A stretch of 64,000 bases of DNA from Christensenella sp964438705 (lineage in GTDB: Bacteria; Bacillota; Clostridia; Christensenellales; Christensenellaceae), in the NCBI GenBank assembly GCA_964438705.1, contig CAYTKQ010000007.1, forward strand, positions 62,001 to 126,000. Direction: 5' to 3'. Position 1 is the first letter of the stretch; each line of letters opens with the position of its first letter. Below the pieces are notes generated by a model that saw only the letters and a list, made by a program, of their open reading frames with translations, made no database searches and was not told where the DNA came from. Below, in pieces: positions 7,930-16,020 of the stretch. The position numbers were made by a program, and so were the translations under genes.

Positions 7930-8949
7930 ATGAAAACATCGGATTTTGATTATGAACTGCCGGAAGAGCTGATTGCGCAAACGCCGGTTGAGCCGCGCGA
8001 TCATTCGCGGCTTCTTGTATACGACAGGGAAAAAAAGGCGGTGAAGCACCGCCATTTTTATGACCTTACCGATTACTTGCGGGCGGGAGATGTGCTCGTT
8101 TTAAATGAGACGAAAGTGCTTCCCGCGCGGCTGTATGGAAAAAAGCGGGGAGCGGAAACGGATTTTGAGTTTTTACTGCTGAAGCGTTTGAAGCTCGATA
8201 CATGGGAGGTCATCATGCGCCCGGGCAAGAAGCTGAAGCCGGGCGGATGGGTGGATTTCGGGCCGGACCTCGCGGCGGAGCTGCTTATGAAAAAAGAGGA
8301 CGGCGTGTGCGAGGTGCGCTTTGCGTATGACGGCGTGTTTGAGGAGCTGCTTGACAAATACGGCAACATGCCCCTGCCGCCCTATATCACGGAACGCCTC
8401 GAGGAAAAGGAGCGCTATCAGACGGTATACGCAAAAGAGGACGGAAGCGCGGCAGCACCCACGGCAGGGCTGCACTTTACGCCCGCGCTGCTCGAGAAAA
8501 TCGAAGGAATGGGCGTGATCGTCGTGAAAATATTGCTTCACGTTGGGTTGGGTACGTTCCGACCCATGAAGGAGGAAACGGTGGAGGCGCACGTGATGCA
8601 CGCCGAATCCTACTGTGTGAGCGAGGAAGCGGCGGAGGCCGTGAACGCGGCCAAGCGTGAGGGCCGCAGGGTGATCGCCGTGGGCACGACGAGCGTGCGT
8701 ACGCTGGAAAGCGCGGCGAAGGACGGCGTGTTATACGCGGGAAGCGGAGAGACGGATATTTTTATCTATCCGGGGTATGAATGGCAGATCGTGGACGCGC
8801 TCATCACCAACTTCCATCTTCCGAAATCCACACTGGTGATGCTTGTTGCAGCGCTTACGGGGCGCGAAGAAATTCTCGATGTGTATGCGCAGGCGGTTGA
8901 CGGGCGGTATCGCTTTTTCAGCTTCGGCGACGCGATGATGATTGTGTAG
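7930..8949 (+). CDS. queA: S-adenosylmethionine:tRNA ribosyltransferase-isomerase
   Basis: This 339-residue enzyme transfers and rearranges the ribosyl group of SAM onto preQ1 in tRNA to make epoxyqueuosine. It starts with the family-typical KTSDFDYELPEELIAQTP and contains LVLNETKVLPARLYG, PTAGLHFTPALL and NFHLPKSTLVMLV. It follows ruvB by 15 nt with GGAG ahead of the ATG. The gene for the preceding step, tgt, is at 20097, not adjacent, so queuosine genes are split within the window. Confidence 0.96.
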   Translation: MKTSDFDYELPEELIAQTPVEPRDHSRLLVYDREKKAVKHRHFYDLTDYLRAGDVLVLNETKVLPARLYGKKRGAETDFEFLLLKRLKLDTWEVIMRPGKKLKPGGWVDFGPDLAAELLMKKEDGVCEVRFAYDGVFEELLDKYGNMPLPPYITERLEEKERYQTVYAKEDGSAAAPTAGLHFTPALLEKIEGMGVIVVKILLHVGLGTFRPMKEETVEAHVMHAESYCVSEEAAEAVNAAKREGRRVIAVGTTSVRTLESAAKDGVLYAGSGETDIFIYPGYEWQIVDALITNFHLPKSTLVMLVAALTGREEILDVYAQAVDGRYRFFSFGDAMMIV

Positions 8950-8957
8950 GAGTGTTT

Positions 8958-9749
8958 ATGGGGACGATTTGGGCGGTATACTTCAGTGCGACGCTTACGA
9001 CGCGAAAGGTCGTGTGTGCGGTTGCGGAGGCGATCGGCAAATATGAGGAATATGATTTTACCCTGCCGCGTATGCGGGAGCAGGCGCTGCGCTTTTCTTC
9101 CGAGGATATCGTGGTGTTTGGCGTACCCGTCTATGCGGGACGGGTGCCGAATGTGCTGCTTAAGTATCTCGACACCATCGAGGGAAACGGCGCGGCGGTC
9201 ATCCCCGTTGTGGTTTACGGAAATCGAGACTTTGACGACGCGCTCATCGAGCTGCGGGATATTTTGAAAAAGCGTGGAATGAAGCCGATTGCGGCGGGCG
9301 CGTTCATCGGGCAGCACGCATTTTCCGACGTGCTTGCGGAGGGGCGGCCGGATGAAGCGGATCTGGCGGTTGCTGCGGCGCTTGGGTGCGCGCTTGAAAA
9401 GCTGCGGACAGAAGACCTGTCGGAGCTTGCGGTGGAAGGAACGCCTTACCCGTATCGCGGATATTATATGCCGCGTGACAGGGACGGGAAGTCCATCGAT
9501 ATCCGCAAGGTAAAACCCGTGAGCGACGACGCGTGCACAGGCTGCGGAATGTGCGCGCGCATTTGCCCGATGGGGTCGATCCCGCAGGACAATCCCCGTG
9601 TGTGCGAGGGCATATGCATCAAATGCTGCGCGTGTGTGAAAAGATGCCTGCGCGGGGCGAAGCGTTTTGAGGACGCGGGATTTTTGTATCATAAAAGGGA
9701 ACTGGAAGAACATTTTTTGCGCAGGGCTGAGGTCAAACTTTTTTGGTAG
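8958..9749 (+). CDS. EFR1-type flavodoxin-like/ferredoxin fusion protein
   Basis: This 263-residue protein joins an N-terminal flavodoxin-like fold (YFSATLTTRKV for phosphate binding, FGVPVYAGRVPN) to a C-terminal ferredoxin domain with two [4Fe-4S] motifs, CTGCGMCARICP and CIKCCACVKRC (about residues 190-235). Such proteins are common in anaerobes and are thought to shuttle electrons; the partner is unknown. TAGGAG at 8947-8952 fixes the ATG at 8958 rather than a GTG two codons earlier. It lies 8 nt after queA. Confidence 0.85.
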   Translation: MGTIWAVYFSATLTTRKVVCAVAEAIGKYEEYDFTLPRMREQALRFSSEDIVVFGVPVYAGRVPNVLLKYLDTIEGNGAAVIPVVVYGNRDFDDALIELRDILKKRGMKPIAAGAFIGQHAFSDVLAEGRPDEADLAVAAALGCALEKLRTEDLSELAVEGTPYPYRGYYMPRDRDGKSIDIRKVKPVSDDACTGCGMCARICPMGSIPQDNPRVCEGICIKCCACVKRCLRGAKRFEDAGFLYHKRELEEHFLRRAEVKLFW

Positions 9750-9761
9750 GGGAGTGATCGC

Positions 9762-10238
9762 ATGTTTGGGCATCTTGGTTTTTCGTACATTGGGTTGATT
9801 TTGCTGATGCTGTTGATTGTGCCGAACATTCTGTGGATGCGGCGCAGGCCGGCGGGATATGACGGCGGAGATGAAAGCGGTGTGCTGATGATGCTCGAGC
9901 GCATCGGTGAATTTGGCTGTGCCACATGCGCGCTGATTTTCAGCGACTTTAATTGCGCGCCCTTCACGCCGTGGAGCGTGTGGCTCATCGCCGCATTTGC
10001 GATGATGGCGCTTTACGAGCTGTGCTGGCTGCGGTATTTTAAGAGCAAACAGCGCCTGCGGGACATGTACCGCAGCTTTTATGTGATCCCCGTGCCGCTC
10101 GCGGTTTTTCCTCCGCTGGCATTTTTGCTTCTGGGGATTTACGGGAAGGTGATCTGGATGATTTTGTTTGCGGTCGTCTTTGGCATCGGACACATCGGCA
10201 TCCATTTGCAGGGCGCAAAGGGTGTGGGAAGAAAGTAG
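9762..10238 (+). CDS. Uncharacterised membrane protein
   Basis: This 158-residue protein has four or five predicted membrane segments (about 8-26, 70-90, 105-125, 125-150). Between the first two is a soluble patch with FGCATCALIFSDFNCAP, which holds three cysteines. I do not recognise the family. It follows the EFR1 gene by 12 nt and precedes the HAD gene by 22 nt, so it belongs to the same transcript. Confidence 0.7.
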   Translation: MFGHLGFSYIGLILLMLLIVPNILWMRRRPAGYDGGDESGVLMMLERIGEFGCATCALIFSDFNCAPFTPWSVWLIAAFAMMALYELCWLRYFKSKQRLRDMYRSFYVIPVPLAVFPPLAFLLLGIYGKVIWMILFAVVFGIGHIGIHLQGAKGVGRK

Positions 10239-10260
10239 TTGGAGAAGAAGGAGAAATTGG

Positions 10261-11061
10261 ATGGCGGAATATAAGATGGTGTTCAGCGACATTGACGGGA
10301 CACTTTTAAACAGCGAAGGTGTGATTACAGAGGATACGGCAAGGGCGATCGGCAGGCTTCAAAATGCGGGCACGCCGTTTGTTCTTGTTTCGTCGCGCCC
10401 GCCGTTCGGGCTTTCGCATTTGCACGAGGAATTAAAGCTCAATGCCCCGACGATCTGCTATGGCGGGTCGCTCGTGATGGACAAAGAAAGCGCGCTTCAC
10501 GAAGCGCCGCTTTTGGGGCAGGACGGGCTTTATGTGGTTGAGACCGCCGCGCGGTTTTGGCCGGAGGTGTGCTGCACCCTTTCCACCATCGACAGGTGGA
10601 TCGTGGACGATCTGAAAAACCCGTGGGTGATCCTCGAAAACAAGGTGACGGGCATCGTGCCCACGCAGGGAAATGTGCGCGGCGTGCTTGCGTCCGGCGA
10701 AACGGTGTATAAGATGCTGTGCATGGGCGAACCGGAGGAGATCGCCGCGCTGGAGGAATTGCTCGAGCGGGAAGGAAGGGTGAGCGCGAAACGTTCCAAG
10801 CCGATTTACCTCGAGATCACCGCGCGGGGCGTGTGCAAATCCTCTGCAATCCGTTTTTTGTGCGACGCAAAGGGAATCTCAGCAGAGGAGACGGTCTCAT
10901 TTGGCGACAACTTCAACGACGCGGACATGCTCGAGCACACGGGCCTGAGCTTTGCGATGGGCAACGCGCCCGATGCGATCAAGCAAATTGCGTCGCGCGT
11001 GACGCACGACAACGACCACGACGGCATTGCGCGGGCGCTTGAGGATGTGTTTGGAGTGTAG
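10261..11061 (+). CDS. Cof-type HAD-IIB phosphatase
   Basis: This 266-residue cytoplasmic hydrolase probably dephosphorylates sugar or nucleotide phosphates. Motif I is FSDIDGTLL (nucleophile Asp), motif II is VLVSSRPP, and motif IV is SFGDNFNDADML near the C terminus, followed by MGNAPDAIKQIA. A cap domain of about 110 residues lies between. AAGGAG at 10247-10252 supports the ATG at 10261; the frame is open into the previous gene but that extension is not expected. The substrate is not predictable. Confidence 0.92.
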   Translation: MAEYKMVFSDIDGTLLNSEGVITEDTARAIGRLQNAGTPFVLVSSRPPFGLSHLHEELKLNAPTICYGGSLVMDKESALHEAPLLGQDGLYVVETAARFWPEVCCTLSTIDRWIVDDLKNPWVILENKVTGIVPTQGNVRGVLASGETVYKMLCMGEPEEIAALEELLEREGRVSAKRSKPIYLEITARGVCKSSAIRFLCDAKGISAEETVSFGDNFNDADMLEHTGLSFAMGNAPDAIKQIASRVTHDNDHDGIARALEDVFGV

Positions 11062-11069
11062 GTGAAATG

Positions 11070-11477
11070 TCATTCATCCCATCTGCTTCGCCGCCGCAGC
11101 GCAAAACCCAATTTTGCCGCATATACGGCAAGCAGAAGCGCAGGTATCGTGCTGCTTTCAAAGTTCCGCCAAACAATCGGAGTGATAGGGAAGAAAACAA
11201 CGATCAAAGCCAGATAGGTGATTGTTATTGCGAACGGGATGGTAAAGCCCTTTTGAAACCGCAGTGTGCTGATGTAATATGAAAACAAACCAAACAACAT
11301 AAACTGGACGACCTTCATTACATAGTTGAAGATTGAGATCGTGCCGATATCGGAGACATCTCCCGCTTGACCCAGTTCGTAAGCAATATAACGATATATT
11401 CCGTTAAACAGCAGCAACAGCAGCAGCGGAACGAGAGCGATGAATGCGGTGTGGCAGATATATTTTCTTTTTTGCAT
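11070..11477 (-). CDS. Small membrane protein, last gene of the sigma-factor/ABC island
   Basis: This is a 135-residue protein with four predicted membrane segments (about 10-30, 50-70, 80-100, 110-125) and a basic C terminus (RRRSRWDE). The start at 11477 is preceded by AAGGAG on the minus strand. No family is recognised. It is the final gene of the minus-strand operon that starts at 15269. Placement downstream of a short secreted peptide and its ABC exporter makes an immunity or accessory role possible, which is inference only. Confidence 0.65.
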   Translation of the reverse strand: MQKRKYICHTAFIALVPLLLLLLFNGIYRYIAYELGQAGDVSDIGTISIFNYVMKVVQFMLFGLFSYYISTLRFQKGFTIPFAITITYLALIVVFFPITPIVWRNFESSTIPALLLAVYAAKLGFALRRRSRWDE

Positions 11478-11587
11478 GACGTGCTCCTTTATAACCACAA
11501 TGCTCTGCCGGATATAATGAACGCTATCGCGTGCGGCAGACAATCGTATCAGCGCGTGAGTTGCGCAGGATATGCCTTGCGTAACGT

Positions 11588-11950
11588 TTAGAAGCGCAAC
11601 TTCCTGATGCAGAAGATCACATGCAGGATATTTCCGGTAAGCAGCACGATGGCAGCACCTATCACCGTTTCAACCTGCGGGATATTGAATTGAGAGGAAA
11701 TGAAAAGCAAGGTTGCCATCGAAAGTGCGGCGATGCCGTTGGCGATGGCTTTGTGCAATTCACGGGCTGTTGATTTGTGCAACAATGACACATAAACGCC
11801 CGGTACGGCAAAAAGCAGGATACTCAACAGCGTCTCATAAACAGGATTAAATTCCCTCATGCTGACAGCCTCCGCCATCGGTAGTAAAAAAGCTATCATG
11901 AGCAGAAATGGAACGGGAAAAATTGCAATTATGATTGATGATATGCGCAT
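11588..11950 (-). CDS. Small membrane protein next to the secreted peptide
   Basis: This 120-residue protein has four predicted membrane segments and a short basic C-terminal end (RKLRF). AAAGGAG follows immediately after the stop of the upstream peptide gene and sits 8 nt before the ATG, so the two are translationally close. Its size and topology resemble its neighbour at 11070, suggesting a paired function. No family is recognised. Immunity to, or processing of, the peptide is a reasonable but untested idea. Confidence 0.65.
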   Translation of the reverse strand: MRISSIIIAIFPVPFLLMIAFLLPMAEAVSMREFNPVYETLLSILLFAVPGVYVSLLHKSTARELHKAIANGIAALSMATLLFISSQFNIPQVETVIGAAIVLLTGNILHVIFCIRKLRF

Positions 11951-11962
11951 AATTTAACTCCT

Positions 11963-12148
11963 TTAAAGTATTGTCGTTTGGTTCATAAATACTATAGTAG
12001 CTTCGCCTTTTAATGTTGTCTTAGTGACGCCATAGCTGCCGTAGGGCTTTGAAGCGGTGGCAGATGCGGTCGCTGAAATTGCCAGGATGGACGCAATCAC
12101 CAAAATAACAACTACGATCCTTGTGGTCAGTTTTTTGTTTTTCATCAT
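11963..12148 (-). CDS. Small secreted peptide precursor (candidate bacteriocin or signal)
   Basis: This is a 61-residue precursor. A basic start (MMKNKKLTTR) and a hydrophobic stretch (about 11-28) are followed by SATASATASK, which looks like a signal peptidase site. The mature part would be about 28-31 residues beginning near KPYGSYGVT; it has no cysteine and includes an aromatic/glycine patch. AGGAGG, 6 nt before the ATG at 12148, sets the start. It lies 30 nt after the ABC ATPase gene and 12 nt before a small membrane protein gene. Lactococcin 972-type clusters also combine a Sec-secreted peptide with FtsX-like permeases and an ATPase, but the mature sequence does not match that family clearly. 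Confidence 0.6.
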   Translation of the reverse strand: MMKNKKLTTRIVVVILVIASILAISATASATASKPYGSYGVTKTTLKGEATIVFMNQTTIL

Positions 12149-12178
12149 CTTCTTCCTCCTCATGATTTGAGAGCCAAG

Positions 12179-12853
12179 CTATTTTATGGTTGAAATGAAG
12201 CCGTCGGTAATCAAATATTGACGTTTGCATATTTGCGCCAGATTGGGATTGTGCGTGACGATGATGATCGTTACGCCGGATTTGTTCAGCGCAGTGAGCA
12301 CCTCTGCCATGTCGTGGGCAGTCGATGAATCCAAAGCGCCCGTCGGTTCGTCGGCTAGAATGACATCGGGATGCATGACCAGCGCGCGCGCGATGGCAAT
12401 GCGCTGTTTTTGTCCGCCGGAAAGTTCGGATACAGGCCTTTTGTACAGGTCGGCAATTTTTAATTGTTCAAGGATCTCGATCGCGCGGGGCTGACACTCC
12501 GTATACTTTGTTTTTGAAAAATACAAGGGAACGCTTACATTTTCCATGACCGTGCGCCCTTCGATCAAACCAAAATCCTGCAGCACAAAGCCAATTTTTT
12601 CGTTTCGGATTGCTGCTTTTTGGTTTTCGCTCAGCGAATCGATTTGCAGACCGTCCAACAAGTAGTTTCCATGAAATTGATGATCGAGACAGCCAATGAT
12701 ATTCAGCAATGTGGTTTTTCCGCTGCCGGATGCTCCCATGATAGAAACCATGCTGCCTTGTTCGACATGAAAATCGATTCCGCGCAAGGCATGAACGGCA
12801 TTAGTTTTGTTTTCATTATAGATTTTTTTGATGTTTGTCATTTCCAGCAACAT
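12179..12853 (-). CDS. ABC transporter ATP-binding protein (MacB/LolD type)
   Basis: This 224-residue ATPase has Walker A GASGSGKTT (about 40-48), the Q-loop VLQDFGL, signature LSGGQKQR and Walker B VILADEPTGALD, with the H-loop THNPN. It would power the two FtsX-like permeases encoded just upstream (12856 and 14085). The gene starts 2 nt after the preceding permease ends. LolD/MacB-type ATPases serve peptide export, bacteriocin resistance or lipoprotein handling. The neighbouring secreted peptide suggests a peptide-related role. Confidence 0.93.
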   Translation of the reverse strand: MLLEMTNIKKIYNENKTNAVHALRGIDFHVEQGSMVSIMGASGSGKTTLLNIIGCLDHQFHGNYLLDGLQIDSLSENQKAAIRNEKIGFVLQDFGLIEGRTVMENVSVPLYFSKTKYTECQPRAIEILEQLKIADLYKRPVSELSGGQKQRIAIARALVMHPDVILADEPTGALDSSTAHDMAEVLTALNKSGVTIIIVTHNPNLAQICKRQYLITDGFISTIK

Positions 12854-12855
12854 GA

Positions 12856-14088
12856 CTATTCCCCCTTGTCAATTTGTGACAGATTCATTTTTGCGATTCG
12901 CTGAGCTGAAATGAGTGCCGAGATGATGATGATGATGGAAACGGAACCGATGGTGACCCAGTAGGTTATGATTCCGGACTCAGACATTGCGGGAATGTAT
13001 AGCGGGGAGAGGAGTGTCATCACCACCGCTGGAATCGCTACGAGCAAAGAAGCCGCCAAGACGCTGATGAAAACGGCGGTTCTTTTTTTCATCCCGCACA
13101 AAAAGTAAACACCAAAGACATTTTCATTGCGCGAATGGGATAGCAGCGTATAGCCGCCCAAGCCAAACACACCAAACAAAAACAGGACAAGCGCAAGCAC
13201 GAACTCAGTGTTATAAATTTTGAAAGTAATTTCCAATTCGTTATGAAACAGCGTATCAACGGTATAATAGTTTCCGTATTTTCCGCCTTCCTGAAGAACG
13301 GAGGCCGTTTTTTGGACGTTGGTGCCTTCTTCAAAAAACAGCAATCGGCTCTTGGAGACATCGCTTGGCGTAACAAAGTTTAATTTTTCAAGCGGCGCAA
13401 GCATGATGAACTGATCGGCACCCGGAACCCCCATGTTGACCCACTTGTTCATGACCGCAATGGAATTGAGCCGGGGCATGGTCGAGCCGTAACCGAGGTT
13501 GAAAAATATGTCCCTATCGTCAAGAAGGCCAATCACGTAACATTTCATTGTTTTGCCCGTCATGTCAATATTCAGTTCGAAGCAATCGCCGACGCTGTAA
13601 AGGTCACGATAGCGTCCACCCAAAACAACAGGGATGGAGTCAGAAGGCTGCTGAGCATCTGCCGGCTGAAACCACTCGCCGTCTTTGAGCGGTAAGGAAC
13701 AATTTTTGCGCATGGCGTCGTCATAACCAATCATGCGGATATTGTCGTGGGAATCATTTGAAAAGATAAGCTCTGCGGTTTTTCCCTGACCGATCAAACC
13801 ATCGATTGTTCCCAGCGATCGTTTCATCAGATCGCTCATTTCATCCACCTCTTCTTCGGATGCATACAGACGACCATCCAACAGGCTCTGCACCCGCTCA
13901 AACGGTAAAAAGTAGATTGATTCCGATCGGACACTTTCCTTCACGCTATTTTGAAGGGAGAGGGTATAGGATATGGGGGAGAGCGCAGTTGCAAGAGCAT
14001 AAATCAAATATGCTGTCAGCAGGATAATCACTGCTTCGCGGATCAAATATCTGGAATACAGTTTGCGGATTAAATAGAACAGCTTCAT
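12856..14088 (-). CDS. FtsX-like ABC transporter permease, second of two
   Basis: This 410-residue membrane protein has one N-terminal membrane segment (about 18-38), an extracellular domain of roughly 230 residues and three C-terminal segments (about 290-400). This is the MacB/FtsX layout of four membrane spans with a large periplasm-facing domain. Its start overlaps the end of the other permease by 4 nt, so translation is coupled. Together with 14085-15269 and the ATPase it forms a heterodimeric mechanotransmission-type transporter. Confidence 0.8.
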   Translation of the reverse strand: MKLFYLIRKLYSRYLIREAVIILLTAYLIYALATALSPISYTLSLQNSVKESVRSESIYFLPFERVQSLLDGRLYASEEEVDEMSDLMKRSLGTIDGLIGQGKTAELIFSNDSHDNIRMIGYDDAMRKNCSLPLKDGEWFQPADAQQPSDSIPVVLGGRYRDLYSVGDCFELNIDMTGKTMKCYVIGLLDDRDIFFNLGYGSTMPRLNSIAVMNKWVNMGVPGADQFIMLAPLEKLNFVTPSDVSKSRLLFFEEGTNVQKTASVLQEGGKYGNYYTVDTLFHNELEITFKIYNTEFVLALVLFLFGVFGLGGYTLLSHSRNENVFGVYFLCGMKKRTAVFISVLAASLLVAIPAVVMTLLSPLYIPAMSESGIITYWVTIGSVSIIIIISALISAQRIAKMNLSQIDKGE

Positions 14089-15269
14089 AGTGCATTCCTC
14101 CTGTTTAAGAGTTGCGTGTTTTGCTTGATCTGAGGAATCATAAACAGCAGGGAAAGAAGATAGCCCCCCAAAAAGATCGCCACATATTCTATCAAATCAA
14201 AGCGAAATGAGATTTCCAGCAATTCTGTAACAGGGGTCAGCAGATTTTGCGCAAGGATGGCGATGAAAAACGATATGGATACAATAACCAACCATTCGCA
14301 TAGCATGAGGGATGCCACCGTTTTTTTGCTGGCGCCGCATGTCATGTAGGTACGATAGACGGTTCGATTGAGCTGCAGCCAATAGATAAAGAGGGCCGCG
14401 ATATTCACCAATGCCACTGCGACGATCCCAACGGCCTGCAGCAGATCGGCCTGCATCGTTTCCGAAAAATGGGTTTGCGGCAACACCGGCGGCATTATCA
14501 TAGCGTTTGGAAAGGTTTCTTCCAACTGCCGCAGGATCGAATAATAAGAATCCGCGTCTTTTATATCGTACTCCAGTCGAACGACCTGAGGCTTCAGACC
14601 TAATTTTAGAAAATTTTTATAAGGAATGATTTTTGCCTGATCGACGACATTCACTTGCTGGGTTTCGTCGAACGCATCATCCTCCGCATGGGAATGAATC
14701 TGAGATTCATCCGTCGGAGGATAATATTTTTCATACAGTGCATCTTGGAAGGTAAAAAAAATCCTGTTCGTGGGAAGAATGCCGAAGCCAATTATTTCAA
14801 AGTGCTCACTCGCTATTTTGGTTGGAAACGATGCATAATCAAAATCAGGACGCGAATATAAACGACCGGAGAGGATGGCTAGATTGGCTCCTTCGGACAG
14901 TTCGGTTTCGGTGAAAAATCTTCCTTCATCCTGCACAAACCATCTATCGTCGTTGGCTCCGTGCCAGCCGACGATCATGGGGGAGTCTTCATTGATGCGC
15001 ATGATAAGCGCTGTACGCAATAGATCGCTGCTGTCGATGATATGTTCCACCTGTGCCATGTTATCACTTGTAACCAAATCATCAAAATCGATGGAGTAGG
15101 TGCTGAATGCTGAAAAACCCCGCGAGGCAACCAAAGTGAGCTTAATGATGCCGAACATCATATGAAATGCCAGAAAGGACACAGCAATTCCGCAAATCAG
15201 CAGAACAGACAATAATTTTCGTGTGCGAAACAGGTTTGCGATATCCTTGAGAACCAATCGAAACAACAT
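14085..15269 (-). CDS. FtsX-like ABC transporter permease, first gene of operon
   Basis: This is a 394-residue permease with the same topology as its neighbour: N-terminal membrane span (about 20-42), a large external domain, then three spans (about 275-385). It is the first gene of the minus-strand operon covering 15269 to 11070. Upstream, at 15322-15350, lies a 29-bp element nearly identical to the one before the anti-sigma-like gene on the other strand. The substrate is unknown; the short secreted peptide in the same operon is the obvious candidate. Confidence 0.8.
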   Translation of the reverse strand: MLFRLVLKDIANLFRTRKLLSVLLICGIAVSFLAFHMMFGIIKLTLVASRGFSAFSTYSIDFDDLVTSDNMAQVEHIIDSSDLLRTALIMRINEDSPMIVGWHGANDDRWFVQDEGRFFTETELSEGANLAILSGRLYSRPDFDYASFPTKIASEHFEIIGFGILPTNRIFFTFQDALYEKYYPPTDESQIHSHAEDDAFDETQQVNVVDQAKIIPYKNFLKLGLKPQVVRLEYDIKDADSYYSILRQLEETFPNAMIMPPVLPQTHFSETMQADLLQAVGIVAVALVNIAALFIYWLQLNRTVYRTYMTCGASKKTVASLMLCEWLVIVSISFFIAILAQNLLTPVTELLEISFRFDLIEYVAIFLGGYLLSLLFMIPQIKQNTQLLNRRNAL

Positions 15270-15321
15270 GACGCACCCCCTTGGGTTAGAATTTACCCGT
15301 TTTTGTTGTGCTCTTATTAAA

Positions 15322-15350
15322 TTAACCTCGCCAAGGGAGCAAAAGGGGGG
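15322..15350 (-). promoter_or_regulatory. Shared promoter element P1, ahead of the ABC operon
   Basis: On the minus strand CCCCCCTTTTG, then 5 nt, TTGGC, 2 nt, then GGTTAA. The same element with the same spacing occurs on the + strand at 15932-15960. No sigma-A hexamers are evident here. The pair is best explained as sites for the small sigma factor encoded between them, or for another dedicated regulator. Confidence 0.65.
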
Positions 15351-15366
15351 TGGATTTCAAAAATAA

Positions 15367-15395
15367 TTGTGAAAAACATTAAAAATGTGTTAGAA
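15367..15395 (+). promoter_or_regulatory. Probable sigma-A promoter of the small sigma gene
   Basis: TTGTGA at 15367-15372, 17-bp spacer, TTAGAA at 15390-15395. It lacks the shared CCCCCCTTTTG element, so the sigma gene itself seems to be expressed by the housekeeping polymerase. Confidence 0.5.
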
Positions 15396-15456
15396 TCAAG
15401 CCATGCAAAGCGAAGATCTATGTGTGGGAATCTGCGTTGTATAGGGGTAGGGATTG

Positions 15457-15927
15457 ATGGATCGTCTGGTCGTTTTGTTTGAAAAGCATTACGGGTTTTA
15501 CTTTACCATTGTTTTTCGGATACTGGGAAATGCCGCTGATGCGGAGGATGTGTTGCAGATCGCTTTCATGAAGGCATATCGTTCCGCTACGGAACACATC
15601 GGTGATCAGGATTTGAAACGGTGGTTTGTTGTCGTATGTAAAAATACGGCATTATCGTATCTTGAGAAGAATATAAAGGATGCCGAACGTGAAAAAGCAT
15701 ATTTTATGGAACGTGAAGCGCACTACAACGTTGAGGATGAAGCGGTGCTCGGCATTGTGGTAGAGCAGCAACTGGATACGATTCCGCCGGAGCTGGCACC
15801 CTATCTTCGTGAGCACATTCTTGACGAGGTGCCGATCAAGGTGATTTGCCGCAAATATGGGGTCAGCAGGGATAAAATGCGCTATTGGAAAAAGCAACTG
15901 GAAAAAAACTTGAAAAATATTTTATGA
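15457..15927 (+). CDS. Small ECF-like sigma-70 family sigma factor
   Basis: This 156-residue protein has a sigma region 2 (about 5-75, with LGNAADAEDVLQIAFMKAYR for core binding and -10 recognition) and a divergent region 4 (about 105-156, with VICRKYGVSRDKMRYWKK as the helix-turn-helix). No regions 1 or 3 are present, as in ECF sigma factors. The ATG at 15457 is preferred over a TTG one codon earlier. A candidate cognate promoter sits just downstream at 15932 and another faces the transporter operon. The following gene encodes a membrane protein that could be its anti-sigma factor. Confidence 0.85.
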   Translation: MDRLVVLFEKHYGFYFTIVFRILGNAADAEDVLQIAFMKAYRSATEHIGDQDLKRWFVVVCKNTALSYLEKNIKDAEREKAYFMEREAHYNVEDEAVLGIVVEQQLDTIPPELAPYLREHILDEVPIKVICRKYGVSRDKMRYWKKQLEKNLKNIL

Positions 15928-15931
15928 TCTA

Positions 15932-15960
15932 CCCCCCTTTTGGTGCGTTGGCTCGGTTAA
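15932..15960 (+). promoter_or_regulatory. Shared promoter element P2, ahead of the anti-sigma-like gene
   Basis: CCCCCCTTTTG, 5 nt, TTGGC, 2 nt, GGTTAA, matching P1 at 15322-15350 without a gap. It starts 4 nt after the sigma stop codon and 61 nt lie between its end and the next start codon, so the anti-sigma-like gene can be transcribed separately from the sigma gene. Confidence 0.65.
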
Positions 15961-16020
15961 ATAAGTAGAATGTGAATAGAGATAAATGGAACGAAGCCAA
16001 AGGAAAGGAGGAAGGGCGGC

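Noticed and set aside
8766..10292. 508-codon open frame on the minus strand opposite queA, EFR1 and the membrane protein gene
   Set aside because: Antisense shadow across three real genes, with no recognisable motif.
11963..12148. Assignment of the secreted peptide to the lactococcin 972 family
   Set aside because: The operon context is similar, but the mature sequence is too short and lacks the aromatic pattern I would expect, so only an unclassified peptide is reported.
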